Numbered from the stretch's first letter, positions 48,901-61,780 are shown. The stretch: DNA of 64,000 nucleotides from Guyanagaster necrorhizus (GCF_019112545.1 NW_025064884.1:611938-675937), one strand, 5' to 3'. Numbers and translations are program-made. The notes: generated by a model not told the origin, from the sequence alone.

Positions 48901-49892
48901 TGAAAGCAATCATTCCAATCACTTGCTTGACAGAATTGACTTCCAAAGGGTGAGCAAAGATTCTACATGATGAGGTCTATGCTAAATATGGTATACCTCA
49001 AGTGGTCATTTTGGATAAAAGACCTCAATTTGTCTCCAAGTTCTTAAATGATCTCTATCATCTCCTGAACATCAAACGCAATGCTTCAACTGCCTATTAT
49101 CCTCAAACTAATGAATAGATGGAACATGCAAACTAAGAGATGAAGAAGTATCTCTGCCTATTTATTAATTATCAACAGAACAACTGGATGGAATGACTAG
49201 CTCTCACTGCCTTCCAGCATAATAATCATATTCACTCAGTGACAGAGAAGACACTATTCTTCATCAATCATAGCTGACACCCAAACATGATCTAAACTGA
49301 GTGACATCACACCATGACCTCTGCATCTACAGACTTTGCTACTACCATGGCAAAGATCCACATAGAAACCAAGACTGCTCTTGAGCAGGCCACAGCTATG
49401 ATGACACAGCACTATGACAAACACTACTATACTGCACACATATACTCCCCAACCAATAAGGTTTGGCTGGACACAACTAACCTTCATCTCCTCTATCTCA
49501 AATGCAAGTTGGTCAACAAGCACACTGGCCTATTTCCAATAATATCTAAAATTGAGGCTAGTGCATACAAGCTCAAACTACCCTCTATCTGAAAAATACA
49601 TAATGTCTTTAATAAGGCATTACTAATACCATATATCACATCAGCTTTCTCCAACCAAGCTTGACTGCCACCTCTGCCCTCAGACCTAATTGACAACAAG
49701 GAACACTATGAAGTTGCCCAGATTTTGAACTACAAACTATGAAAAATCAGAGCAAGAGGAGGCAGCATGACAACTACTATCAATTACTTAGTCAGCTGGA
49801 AGAGATATGGACCTAAATCCAACCAGTGAGTAAACAAGAAGTTAATAAATGCTGATAATGCCATACAAAACTATGAATTATTTCTAAATTAA
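45993..49892 (+). pseudogene. pol: pol polyprotein (element J)
   Basis: The frame opens at the GTG at 45993 overlapping the gag stop and runs 3,900 nt, a whole number of codons, to the TAA at 49890-49892. The protease Asp at 46503 is kept, but the motif reads DSSCTES. The reverse transcriptase is at about 47080-47850 with YLDDIL at about 47562-47580, RNase H at about 47990-48200, H2C2 at about 48610-48760, integrase core at 48830-49140 and chromodomain at 49690-49890. The stretch 47019-47348 is open for 109 codons. Stops elsewhere replace Trp, Arg and Gln. Confidence 0.9.
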
Positions 49893-49925
49893 GCTATTGG
49901 AATGATAGTCTTAAGAAGAGAGTAA

Positions 49926-50388
49926 TATTACAATTTTTCCTTCCTTTTCTTGATTTAATCTCTATTGATGCTTAGTCAGGGTGCCAGAATAAGCACTTAA
50001 AACTGTGGAATAAGGCTTAGTCATCACAAATAGCCAAATCTATCATTATCTCTTAATGCAACAGCATTGTCTGATGACACACAATCAATCTTTTATGTAT
50101 AGTAATAACACCCTAGGACAATAGGCACAATGGACTCAGAAACACACAATTAGCTATAGTATTATTATTAGCAGACCTTGTACAGTATTTAAGACTGCTC
50201 ACTCTTACTGGTAACCTCTAGCTTCAAGCTAAAGTTTATCTTCACACTATTCTATACTTAAGCTGATTCCTTTGGTCTTATGACACACTGATCAGAATAT
50301 GCATCAAGTGAACTCAGCTGATCTCCTGAAGTGTGAGAGGACATCTGTTTATCATGCGTATCTGTTCACATGATGCTTGGATCTAACA
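49926..50388 (+). repeat. 3' LTR of element J (463 bp)
   Basis: The first dinucleotide is TA instead of TG. It ends GATCTAACA and is preceded by a purine tract at about 49910-49923. Same length as the 5' LTR. Confidence 0.94.
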
Positions 50389-50393
50389 AGTAC

Positions 50394-53300
50394 TCAGACA
50401 GCTGTGTCTGGCTTCCTCCATTTTATTACTGTCTTTAGTTCAGAGTGCTCTTCTCTTGAATACTCCACTGCTTGCTCAGGCTGGGACTTCCTTATAGAGG
50501 CTCTATGCTAAATAGCTGATTTTATTCTTGGTTCTGATAGCAATATATGTGATTTAGATTTCACTTTCTCCTGTGCTTTTTTTTTCAATTCTTGATGGAA
50601 TAATGAAATGCATCTTATGAGGTGTTGCTTATCTAATTCAGCTCTTAAAAGCATTTGAGTTTTTTTGCATACTTTTTTTTCTTTTTAAGCAGTGAATATT
50701 TATTACCAGTTCTTACAGAGAATGTCTTAGTACTGGTAGGTATAATATCTGGTTTGAAATGTGTTGTTTTAGTATTATCTACTTTAGTCAAGAAAATATT
50801 GAAAACCTGCCTATATACACATCAAGAGGTTACTTGCCCAAGTCCTCTTGAGATTTGGTTTCTCTCTCCTTCTGCTTCTCTTTCTCAATGGCCTGGTCCA
50901 GTTCCTTCTGGACTTTTCATCCAGCCATTTCTTCTTGGTATATCTGACTTAGCTGCTTCCATTCTTCATCTGAGAATTTCATTTCCCAAATGTTGCATGA
51001 GGCAGGAGGCTGACTGCTCAATGTAGTGTTTGGGATGGATCTTTGAGGCCAAGGCTTGTGGGGTTTTAGGCAAGCACAAGATAAGTGCCCTTTCTCTCCA
51101 CAATTAAAGCACTTTTCTTTCCTTCAGAGTGCATCAATATCTATCAGCTGCCTCTGACCACCATACACAGTTTTAGTCTCTGTCTTCTTGTCACTTATAG
51201 TTGTTCCTTTCAGAGCAGATCTGCTGGCAATAGCCTTTTCTCCACTTGTAATAGCTTTTACTTTCCTATGATCAAGAGTGTTAACTCAATAATTGTAGTC
51301 CATCCACAAAATCCTTCTTTTTCACATGTTATAAGTAGAGAGAAAATCATTATCCCTATAGGCAATAGTGTTGTAGAGATTGGGTCAGACTGTATTCTTA
51401 ATCTGCTCTAATATGGCTTTGTGATTGTGCATCTTTTCAGCCTAATATGCTAACTCTTCAAATTCTTGAAAGAATTTCTTGGCATCAGTGAAGTTGGCCT
51501 GTTGTAAGGCCTGCCACTTGACTGCATGAACCTTTTGTTCTGCATCTAGCTTAAATCATTTTTGTACAGCTTCTTTGAATTATGAGTAGGAGAGATACCT
51601 CTACTATCTCATAGTTGGATCATAAAAGTACTGTTCTTATAGACTCCACCATTCTTGTATAGCATCTTCAAATCAGGTTGTACAGAATATTACTCAGTGA
51701 GAGCTGAACTCAGTGGGGTTTATGAAGAAGTAGATGCTATACATTTCAAAATAGGCTTTGCATTGTTAGAAAAAGCATTTCAAGTCCAGGCTTTTTCCTT
51801 TGAATGACACTAGCTCACAAGCTATAGTCAGCTTTAAATTTTCTCAGGGCTTCATAGTTTCAGGCTTTCATGAGGGCAGAGTGTCAGATAGCAGTGGTGG
51901 CAGTGTTAGTGGTAGGACTGGCTTTTAGGGCTTAGACAAGAACCTGTTAAGCCCAAACTCCATGTGACTATCAACATATGATAAACAGTTCAGAACCTCG
52001 CACTTCAGGTTAGACTGACTGAGTTCACTGATGTGTCAATAGAGGTGTGTGGTCAAGGCATTTGCAAGTCACTCAAAATAGGAGGATAGAAAATAAACTT
52101 TAGCTCAAAGCTGGAGTATTACAGCGAGAACTACACTGCTTAAATACTGTTTCTGTTATCTGGCTATTAATAACTGTTCACAAAAGATATTGTCTGTCAT
52201 AGAGCTGTTGCCCCCTATTATTGCCAGTTGCTCCACAAAAGCTGTTGTCTTGCTGTTGTGCTGTTATTGCTGCACTGCAATTAGAGGACAAAAGTGGTAT
52301 TGTCTCTCTCTTTGCAGCGCACAGCAACGATAAGATAATGACCGACTGGGTTGCTGAGCTAAACATTCCCACAGTCCTAAGCACTGGCCTAAGCACTCTG
52401 ACTAAGCAAAAATAGGGGTCATTTCCAAAGGAAAAAAGAAAAGAAAATAGGAAAAATTGTAACAGAACTATAGCCTCTGATCATATCAAGAATGATTCAG
52501 TGGATCTTCAGAGGGCAGGGAAAATAGTACTGCTGGCTCTCCTCTTTCTTTTTCTTTGCTAGAGAGTGCCAATGAAGCTGAGAGTCTAGCATTCTCAGGT
52601 TCTGCTCCAGTAAATAGATAGATGGATGCAGCTGAGACTTGCTAAGGAGTCTGCCAGAAAGGGTTTCAGCTTCCTCAACTGCTTAGACTACTTTCTGCTG
52701 ATGGTGGTTGTTCAGACATATGGTAAGAGAAAGAAAATAGGGGCTCTCAGTGCTTCTTGGCATTCTGTACTACTTCAGCTACTCTAGTCTCTGTCTATGC
52801 TCTATCCACTAGATCTCTGATATGTTCTGACAGTGCAAGATATCAGAGTCCTTTACTGATATCTAACTAGCAGGTGTCTGCTGTCTGCTGCTCTCTAAGC
52901 TGCCAGTAGTATCCAGACAGATTCTTTTGCCATACAGATTTGCCAGTCAAGGATATACTCATATCCTCTATCTGACTCATATAAGTCAACTGTTTTTGAT
53001 TCAGTGAACTGAGACTCACTCCCTCTGAGGCTGTATATATTGACTCTGAGAACAATCTGATCAATGTCCTGCTTTTAGATTGAGAGACTTCAGGGTGTAT
53101 GTTCTCAGTGATAGTCAGCAGTGAAAGTGGCCACATCTCTGCTTGAGAGTTGGCTTGTATAGCTATCATCCCCTCATACTGACTCTCTCTCATCAGAGGT
53201 GGCCAGTCAGATAATGAGATGAGAAGATTCAGATCCTTCTCCTTCACTTCATACACTTCTGGATCCTGGAGATTAGATGATATAATTCATGCTGCTGATA

Positions 53301-53551
53301 TTTGTGAGTTCAGAGGCTAATGGCTGAATAATGATGCTTTTCTGACTTGGAAGTATGTAGAATGCTGGTTGAAGGGCTCAATAAAGAAAATCCACTCTTT
53401 GTCAGTTCTGTCACTCCTTCAGTTCTCTCCTTCTTCTTCTTTGTTCCTTTAGTAACCATATAATATAATATCTGATAATTCCTGTTACTGCAATAAACAG
53501 ACAAGTGCCTGTGATAGAGATAGCAATGATGTTTCTGAGCATGAGTTTCAT
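50394..53551 (-). pseudogene. gag: gag (element G), divergent
   Basis: The ATG at 53549-53551 starts a short basic N-terminus and then a hydrophobic stretch (Ile-Ile-Ala-Ile-Ser-Ile onward, about residues 8-30), followed by Lys and Arg. So the membrane-anchor-like start is shared although the sequence differs. The middle (52867-53256) is open for 129 codons and rich in Ser and Gln. After S3, the capsid-like part is at about 51400-51900 and a knuckle CFNCGEKGHLSCAC, CX2CX4HX4C, at about 51075-51115. A Lys/Glu-rich tail follows to the J insertion. Stops are present. Confidence 0.72.
51945..52464 (-). mobile_element. Solo LTR S3 (520 bp, H family)
   Basis: It starts TGTTAAGCCCAAAC and ends AATTGTAACA on the plus strand. 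The duplication is GAACC at 51940-51944 against GAACT at 52465-52469, one transition. It is most similar to S1 and the H LTRs and lies inside G's gag. Confidence 0.93.
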
Positions 53552-53593
53552 ATGCTAATTCTAGGCAAAGTGCTGTTAAACCAGAGCATGTGA

Positions 53594-53606
53594 AGTCTTA
53601 AGCTAA
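53594..53606 (-). promoter_or_regulatory. Self-primer-binding site of element G
   Basis: On the minus strand TTAGCTTAAGACT follows the 5' LTR. It matches the complement of AGTCTCGAGCTAA in the LTR (53839-53851) at 11 of 13 positions; the two differences are at a former CpG. A TATAAGA box starts about 31 nt before the primer. Confidence 0.65.
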
Positions 53607-53607
53607 T

Positions 53608-53949
53608 TGTTAGGCTTCTACTAACACTCACAAATCTCTAGCACCACTTTTGCCAGGGTCCAATTCTAGATGCTGAATCTGGATCTGGTTTCAATATAAA
53701 AGTATAGTGAGGATGATGAGATAAGCTATAAGGATTTCATAGAGAGAGATGAAGAGTTATGACTGGTAGATATAGTCTGCTATTATGATAAGAGTATTTG
53801 CACTAGATAGTCAGAGAGTATAGTAGATATATTAAATCTTAGCTCGAGACTGAGATACATCAGTGTGTACTACTGTCTTATACACTGTCTAAAGAACTCT
53901 ATTCTCTACAGATGACTATTGTCTGCTTTTTATACCCTCTGCTCATTGT
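53608..53949 (-). repeat. 5' LTR of element G, part 1 (342 bp)
   Basis: It aligns with the first 342 bp of the 3' LTR at 38530. It is cut at 53949 by H; the last five bases, attgt, are the duplicated target. Confidence 0.9.
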
Positions 53950-54480
53950 TGTTAAGCCCAAATTCCATGTGACAATCAACATGTGATAAACAGTTCGGTA
54001 CCTCGTACTTCGGGTATGTCCGACTGAGTTCACTGATGTGATGAGAGTGTTGTGAGGTCAAGGCGTTGCAAGTAGCAGGAGCTCGAGATAAGATGGTGAA
54101 GTAAAACTTTAGTTCAAGACTGGGGTATTACAGCGAGAACTAAGCTACTTAAATACTATTCTGTTATCTCTCTATAAATAACTGTGCACAAAAGATATTG
54201 TCTGCTGTAGAGCTGTTTCCCCTACTGTTGCCAGGCTCTCCACAAAAGCTGTTGTCTTGCTGCGGAGCTGTAGTCGTGCACTGCAATTTGGGAACAAAAG
54301 GAGCATTGTCTCTCCCTTCACAGCACACTGCAGCACCATAGGAGATTGACTGACTGGGCTGCTGAGCTAAGCTTTCCCATGGTCCTAAGCACTGGCTAAG
54401 TGCCTTGACTAAGCAAAGATAGGGGTCATTTCTGAGAAAAAAGAAAAGAAAATAAGAGAAATATAGGAAAAATCATAACA
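53950..54480 (-). repeat. 3' LTR of element H (531 bp)
   Basis: Starts TGTTAAGCCCAAATTCC and ends AATCATAACA on the plus strand. It has CATGTG at 53966-53971 and 53980-53985 where the 5' LTR has CACATG. The purine tract follows at 54481-54498. Confidence 0.96.
53966..53985. promoter_or_regulatory. Decayed CACGTG pair in H 3' LTR
   Basis: CATGTG hexamers start 14 bp apart. The partner LTR has CACATG at both places, so each site was probably CACGTG and lost its CpG on opposite strands in the two LTRs. Confidence 0.55.
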
Positions 54481-54517
54481 TTACCCCCTCCTTAAGACCA
54501 TCATCCTGATGGTCAAG

Positions 54518-57500
54518 TTAGGGTCGTCCTCCCTCATTGGAAGGAGATGGCCGATCTGCTGGACCCATCCATCGGTTTGCAGATTCATAAGGACATTGGC
54601 CGCTTGTTGTTTTATTTGCTTGTCACAGGATCTCGAACTGTGAGAGTGGTGGATCATTTTGTGATTTGCCTGTCATTATGTCATGACTTTTGGTTTGTCG
54701 CAGGCTGCCTGTAGATCCATCGTGTCCATGGGGTACATTGCTTTTCATTGTATGTCCCATAGTAAGGTTGTTGTTTCGCAGTTCATAGTCATAAATTGTA
54801 TCGTCTGCATTCATATATTTCTCGTTAACCCATTGGTTTGATTCTGGTCCATAGCCCTTCCAGCTGACTAGGTAGTCAACGGTTGTTTTTATGCCTCCCC
54901 CTCATGCTTTCACTTTTTGTGTCTTGTGGTTTAGTACCTCATCGACTTCGTAGTGTTTTTCGTCATCAATAAGTTCTGGCAGAGGTGGAGGCAGCCGTTC
55001 TTGGTTTGGAAAGGCTGGTGCAATATATGGTGTCAACAATGCTTCATTAAAAACATTATGAATTTTCCAGGTAACTGGAAGTTTCAGTTTATATGCGGAT
55101 TTGCTGATCTTCACAATGACTTTGAAGGGGCCTGTCCATTTGTCTGCCAGTTTTTGTTTTGGTCTCAGCAGATGTAGGTTTGTCATATCTAGCCAAACTT
55201 TGTCATTTGGCGAATATTTATGTGCTGCCTATTTGTGTTTGTCATACTGCTTTTTCATATTTGCAGCAGCATTTTCAAGCACTGTCTTCGTTTCCTCATG
55301 GATTTTTGCCATTGTAGCTGCAAAGTCCAATGAAGCTGGTGTTGTTGTGTGGGTTCGTCCCATTTGCGCAACTGGTGGGTGTCGTCCATAATTCACAAAG
55401 AACAGTGTTTTACCTGTTGCTGTGTGAATTCTATTGTTATGTTGGAATGCTGCCAATGCTAGCCATTCTGTCCAGTCGTCTTATCAGTAACTGATGAAAA
55501 GTTGTAAATACTTTTCAATTTCTTGGTTGGCCCATTCTGTTTGGCCATCGGTCTGTGGGTGATATGCCATTGAAGCATTCCTTTTGATGTTCAGGAGGCG
55601 ATATAAATCGTCTAGAAATTTGAAGATGAATTGTGGTCCCCTGTCTGAAATGACTACTTGAGGCATGCCATACTTTGCATAGACCTTGTCCTGTAGTATT
55701 TTTGCCCATCCTTCGGATGTTAATTCAGTAGAACAAGCAATCGGAATGATCGCCTTCGAGAAGCGATCAACTATGATGATGATGGTGTCATAGCCATCAC
55801 TTTCGGGAAGTCCAGTTATCATGTCCACCGAGATGTGGGTCCATGGTGATGAAGGGACCTCATTCGGGTGGAGCGGTGCAGCTTTGGGTTGTGTTGAAGT
55901 CTTGCCTCACTGACAAGCCTCGCAAGCTTTGACATATCGGGTAATATCATAGTCCATTTTGGGCCACTAATATTCCTGTAGGACTAGTTCTTTGGTTTTC
56001 GCAATCCCAAGATGTCCGGCTGTTGCATGATCATGACATGTGGCAATGATATCACCATGAAGTTTTTGATCTCTGGGGATATAGATCCATCCATCATAAC
56101 AGATCATTCCCCCTTCTTTTTTCAGCCCCCGCTCATGATTGAGTGATGGGGTGATTCTTTGATCCCACTTGTGAGAATCTCGGGTGGCGCTCTTGATGTG
56201 TTTGTGCATCTCTTCTTCCGTAGGCATGATCATTGCTTGGAAGTGTTCTGGTCATAATAGGATGACCTCTTTGTTGTCATCTCCTTCTTGGTTATGATCT
56301 GCCCTGCGGCTGAGGAAATCAGCCTTTTTGTTTGCTATGCCAGCCTTGTGGTATAGCATATATTCATACTTGGACAATTCTGTGACCCAATAGGCTTGTC
56401 TGTGGTTAAGCTTTTGAGGTTGTCAGAAGTATCGAAGGTTTTGGTGATTGGTCCAGATCTCGAAAATCTGGGCCACTCCAATGAGATAATGCCACCACTC
56501 GGCAAGAGCGAGCATTATAGTGAGGAGTTCCTTGTCGTAGATTTCGTAGTTGCACTCAGTTATTGTGAGCGCTTTCAACATAAAGGCGACTGGTCACCAC
56601 TTGCCATCTTGTTCCTGTGAAAGTACAGCCCTTACTGCACCTTCGCTTGAGTCTGCTTCCACCTGGAACTTCCCATCCTGGCTTGGTATAGCCAGAATGA
56701 CGTCTTCAGCTAATCAGTGTTTAAGGTCATTAAATGCCATCTGTTGGAAAATTCCCCAGGTCCATGAGGAATTTCTGGTTAATTGTGTCATTGGCCGGAC
56801 TATCTTGCTGTAGTCCTGGATGAACCAGCAGTAGAAGTTTGTAAATCTGAAGAAGGATTGTAGTTCCTTCTTCTTTGTCGGTTCTGGCCATTCAGTTACT
56901 CCCACCACTTTGATCGGGTTCATTTGAATGCTGCCTTCACTGATAATGACTCCGAGGTACTCTGTTTCTAGTACCTCGAACTCGCATTTCTCCGCTTTGA
57001 GGAAGAGTCGGTGTTTCCTCATTAGTGATAGCACTTAGCATACTATCATGCGATATTCCTCCTTGGTTCTGATCATGATGAGGATATCATCTAGATAGAT
57101 CATGACTTTTCCAGTGGCGATAAGATCTTTAAAGATGTCATTCATCATCCACTGGAATGTTGCTGGCGAGTTTGTGAGGCCAAAGAACATGACCATTGGC
57201 TCGAATAACCTGTGGTTAGTTCGAAAAGTGGCTTTTCATTCATCGCCCTCTTTGATACATACGTTGTTGTATCCCCATCGAATGTCTAGTTTCGTGTAGT
57301 ACTTGGCACCATGGAGCTTGTCTATCAGTTCTGCAATCAAAGGAAGTGGATAATGATTCTTGATCATCATCTTGTTTAGCTTCCGATAATCTTGTACCGG
57401 TCAGAGTTTCCCATCTTTTTTTTTAATGAAAAAAAAGGGTGATGCCATTGGTGACTTTGATGGCCAGATTCTTCCACTGGATAGGTTTTCCTCTAAGAAC

Positions 57501-58765
57501 TTGTCCAGTTCTTGTTGTTCGTTGTTGCTGAGTGGGTAGTACTTGCAATCCAAATTGGCATTGGCATTAGGGGTTAATTCGATGATGTGGTCCCATGATT
57601 TTGGATCGAGTAGTTCATCGAAACTTTCTTTTTTGAATAAATCCTGGTAATCACGTGCCCACATGGATACCATTTCTTCGAATGTTTTTTTCTTCTTTCC
57701 AGCATTAGCTTTTGCTGCTAGGTTATTAGCATGATGAATGGCCCTCATGTTAATGACTCTTTGTAGGTCGATGGCAAGAATTGTTTCATCGTCCTCTATT
57801 TCTTCATCCCATCGGTCCTCAGGATCTGCATCTGGCAATTCAAATGGAATTTTTCAGCAACAGCATTGAGCGAAGATAATCCATCTGGTTTTCCAGTTGA
57901 TTAGTGGATTGTGTCGGATTAGCCAGTCATGTCCAAGGAACACCTCCTTGGTTCCTAGATCGGTGACTGCTAAGTCGATTCATTCTGAGTGATCACCAAT
58001 AGTGAGCCTGAGCTCTGCATATTCAGTGATCGACCCTGTTTGATTCTTTGTTCCATCTGTGTTATAGATGGGGATCGGTGCTGCTGTCGCCCGCATAGGT
58101 AATTGGTACTTGGTGATGAAAGCCCAATTGATAGAACTTCCCATGCAGCCACTATTGATCAATGCAGTGACAGCATGGGTAGATCAAGATGTTAATGTTT
58201 CGATCTGTGCTTTGGTGATTAGATCCTGCCCCATAGTCTTAGTTCGACAAATGAACTTTCATGGTCCATGTAATTCGTCGAGCCATTCAAGTGCTTGGCA
58301 TCTTTCCACCTTTTGCATTCCTATGATCATATTGTCAATCACCTCCTCGACACGGGTCTTGTGTACCCAGTTTTTGAGTATGGCTTTCGCTGCTTCTTTG
58401 TTCTTGGCATCTTTGATGGCCCACCAAGTCCACTCAGTATCAAATAGTTTGAGCCATGTTGTGGGGTTCTCTACCCCTGTTCGGCCTGAGAGCGGTTGAG
58501 TCTCTTTTGATTTTTTAGTTTGATGAACAGATGATAGATTCGTACCTTTGGGGCTCTCTGCCCCTCTTCAGCCCTTCATCGGCACTTGAGTCATAGAAGT
58601 CGATTCCTTAGGCAATTCTGGTTTTCGAGTAACGAGATCGGATATATTCAAATGCATGCATAATTTAGATATAGATGGTAATACTATAGAAGATAAATTA
58701 TCAGTCTGTCCAGCAGATGGTGACCCGTTACTTGTTTCCTTGGCTGAGGCAGTCAAATCACCTAC
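54518..58765 (-). pseudogene. pol: pol polyprotein (element H), with C-terminal tail
   Basis: The frame spans 1,416 codons. It starts at a codon overlapping the gag TAG, in the -1 frame. The protease reads NSGCMGSS near 58145, so the catalytic Asp is lost. The reverse transcriptase box YLDDIL near 57080-57100 is intact, as are the integrase Asp, Asp and Glu blocks between 55840 and 55500. The chromodomain is at about 54790-54965. Unlike K, A and J, which stop a few residues after the chromodomain, H continues for roughly 80-90 codons, with one stop at 54623 before the TAA at 54518. Other stops are at 57401, 55484 and elsewhere. Confidence 0.9.
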
Positions 58766-61569
58766 TGCTCGGCCCCATCTTTTACCTCCTCAGGTTTATC
58801 TTCTTCCCTGAGGTCCTGTGCTTTCTTTGTCAACTTGGCGATTTGCACCCTGATATCCTCCCGCATGCGTTTATTCTTCTTCTCTGGGCAGTTCTGCACC
58901 ATGTGGCCTGGTTGGCCACAATTGAAACACTTTTCCTCCTTCTTGAGGTGATCCACATCTATTTGCTTACCCTTTCCAGTACTTGGGCCCTTACCAGTTC
59001 GCTTCCTGTCATTCTGGGAAGTTGGGGCTGAGCTGCCGGGCCTAGCAGATATGGTCATGTGGGAGGTGGAGGGCTTCAAGCCCTGTCCCTGGTACCTGTG
59101 TTGGTCCCACAGGTTTGTCGCCTCTGCCTTCTGTCATTGTCGCTCCTGCCACATTAGGACGATTCGGGACTTCCAATCATCATAGCTGACTGGGACGCTA
59201 TGGCCGAGGTCTGAGATGGTCTTGAGATAGTGAGGTGGTATTCCTCGCTTCATGTATTCGACCATTCGCCCCAAGTCAGCCACATCTTCCCGGATCCCAG
59301 CAAGCTTCCTGAGTCGTTCTAATTCATCGAAGTAGTCGGGCACCACCTTGTCACCCATCTTGTACTCCTTCATCTTGGCTTTATGGACTTCTTGGACCAC
59401 CAGGTCCATGAATTTGTCACGGATCATCTGTTTCAGTACTGTCCAGGCGGGGTACTGACTATGTTGCCAAGTGGTCGACCAGAAGTTAGGGGCCAGTAGT
59501 ACTCACTATACTTTTGCCTTGTCTTCGAAGTAGGTGGTGGCATAGTTCACCTTGTACATATCATGAAGGAAGTATGAGACAAAGACTTGAAAATACTGAT
59601 CACAGTCCATAAGAAAGTGGTCAATATCATCTGAAGCCTCTTTAAAAAGAAGGGGCTCCCTCCTAAGTGTCGGTTTGACATTCAATATATGCGCCTTCGG
59701 GTCAAGAGGTGACATTGGATTCAGGAGCTCCCCCCCAAGGGGACCTGCCCAGTCCATCGGTGGTCCTGGAAAGGAATGCAGAGACCCATCATCAGCGATG
59801 GAGCTTCTCGGTGTTGGCGGCCCTTCCTTTTTTACGATCTGCCCATCTTTGATGGTCCACCCCTGTGCCATTGCCTCAGGGTCGTCCTTCTTCTCGTCGG
59901 CAGGGGCCGACCCAGTTGCCTCATCAGGGGGTGGCTGTCCCCCTAGTAATCGACTCCCTGTGCTGATCCAGGGGTTTGGGTGATAGACTCTTGGCTGCGC
60001 ATAGGACCGTGTCAGCCGAGATGCCGTGCTGCAGATGGCTGATGTGGCGAGCGAATATCTTGATGTTATCATTCGGATCGACGATGCCATGTTTGCTGCC
60101 TTGGGTGGCATCACACTCGGCATCTACGGCATTGGTGCTTGTCATTTTCCAAACCTTGGTTGGTATGGTGGCATTGCCATCATCTGATAATATAAGAACC
60201 ACTGATTGAAATTAAAAATAGCCTGCTCAGTTACGGCATACTGTAAGATCTCCTCCCATTCAATGGGGTCAGCGGCAGTGTACCTTTGGCCAAGAGATGA
60301 CCATAACCAGAGGTCATCTTTCCATAGTTCAGCTACCTGCTCTTGGTACAACTGAACAAACTCCTCTTCCCACACCTCTCGTTCTCATCGTTTCTTCTCC
60401 TGTTCTTGGCACGTGGTTATGTTGACAATGCTTCCCCATTCAAGGATGGGGTCCACTACTTGGCCCCCTTGGTCCTCCTTCTCAGCCTCATCATCCCCTT
60501 TGGCCCCCTTGTCGGTGGTCCCCTCGAGGAGGGAACTGCCTTGCTGGCTGAAGGTTTCCAGGGCGGGGAGGTCAGGGCTGAGTACTTGACTCAGCGTTGT
60601 CGAGTCCGGGTCAAGGAGTAGACTCCCAGTCAGGCTGCTCCTCTTCTCCTTCTGCTGGTGGTGCCACTGCTTGGCGATACCGGCGGAAGTTTCTGTAAAA
60701 CTGAGGGCGAAGGAAGAGGGCAGCAATGGGCCTATCGAGGACCCTTTTAAGGTCTCTGGTGGGGTCAATATGTTTGTCGTCGCCCCTGATTGATCCGAGA
60801 TCTGATGGTATCCTATCTCTCTGGACAGGAATATCATCAGTTTCGGCAATGGTGTTGATCCCATATGATAGTGAGCGATCATCGTCGAGGAATGGTGACT
60901 GCTGGTGGTAGTAGTCATCAGCATGGATGACTCCTGTGGCTGATCTTGTCTAGGGGTTAGGGCTACCAGTGGGAGTGGCTGATTCCTGGAACGGAGAGTT
61001 GGGAGCATTGATGAACTCGGCAAGGGACTGGGGGGTTGGCCATATTGAGTTTGGTACCACTGGACCATGCCTTGGTAGGCATGAGGTTCCTCTCTGTTCC
61101 AGTCTACTGGCTGCTCTTGACGCTGCTTGCCAGTACTAGACCTCGTCCCTGTTGGTGTCATCAAAGAAGGGGTCGGGACTACTGACCCTTGTTCCCCTTC
61201 TGCTACTTCTTGTTGATGAGGCATGTCAGGGTTCATGCCTGTCGGTACTTCTGGTCCTTGGAGCCATCCAAACAGCATCCAGGGAGTCTCTAGCCTGGCA
61301 CCTAATTCTAGACTAAGCGATAGTTGTTCTTGATGCAGAGATGCTGCGCTCAGTGGAGGGGATGGGGGTGTCAGGTCGGGCTCGTCAAAACCCTGTAGCC
61401 CAAGGGTTTCCAGGGTCTTGGATAACTGCCGACAGGGGTCTTGGGGGGTATTCATGTTGCTGCTGCTGCTCCTCCTCTTCCCTAGAACGCCTTTGAGTCG
61501 AGCTCCCAGGCTCATCTTCTGTTTCTTCAGGGTGTCAGATGGAGTTTCAGACAGAGGCAGGGATATCAT
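58762..61569 (-). pseudogene. gag: gag (element H)
   Basis: From the ATG at 61567-61569 to the TAG at 58762-58764 this is 936 codons in one frame. The first 395 codons are open (to 60385). It holds the Lys/Arg motif near its N-terminus, a long Pro/Ser/Thr/Gln-rich part, a Glu/Asp/Lys stretch (about 60440-60530), the capsid-like part (about 59140-59680) and the knuckle CFNCGQPGHMVQNC (about 58890-58935). Stops at 60385, 59506 and 59134 fit CGA or TGG changes. Its length compared with typical Ty3/gypsy Gag is about double. Confidence 0.82.
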
Positions 61570-61780
61570 GGAGGGAGAGGTCTGGTGTGACATTTTGAAG
61601 GATAGTACAGATGTGCTGAAATTCTTGATAGTGTCAAATGGCCCAGGCAGTAATAAATTGGCATCCACGGCACAGCTGTATGATCACCAACAAACTGATC
61701 AAGGTTCCAATGATAGAAGCTAGGAGTTTGAAGAACTTGTGTGTAAAGTTTGGATCAGATGGATTTAGAGCAGGGAGCAT
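60610..61780 (-). pseudogene. ORF1 (element H), membrane-anchor-like start
   Basis: The ATG at 61778-61780 opens a frame different from the gag frame. Residues of about 16-38 are hydrophobic (Phe-Phe-Lys-Leu-Leu-Ala onward) and end in Cys-Arg-Gly. Downstream in the same frame, a block near 60680-60730 reads Leu-Lys-Arg-Val-Leu ... Phe-Tyr-Arg-Asn-Phe and clearly matches K's ORF1. At least six stops interrupt it. The gag frame is open over the same region, so which frame is translated here cannot be settled by eye. The left boundary is approximate. Confidence 0.6.

Larger units (their letters stand above)
43038..50388 (+). mobile_element. Element J: complete chromovirus with shortened gag (7,351 bp)
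   Basis: LTRs of 463 bp each and an exact duplication AGTAC at 43033-43037 and 50389-50393. It is inserted in element G near the gag-pol boundary. It is about 0.7 kb shorter than K because of a deletion in gag. CpG-poor, with stops in every gene. Confidence 0.95.
50389..53949 (-). mobile_element. Element G, gag and first part of 5' LTR
   Basis: This continues G after J. It contains gag, solo LTR S3 and 342 bp of the 5' LTR, then is cut by H at 53950. Confidence 0.85.

Noticed and set aside
50394..51000. Host gene between J and S3
   Set aside because: A CCHC knuckle just upstream on the minus strand and continuity with G's gag show it is retroelement sequence.
52867..53256. 129-codon minus-strand frame as a host gene
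   Set aside because: It lies inside G's gag between the hydrophobic start and S3, and neighbouring stops are of the same mutational type.
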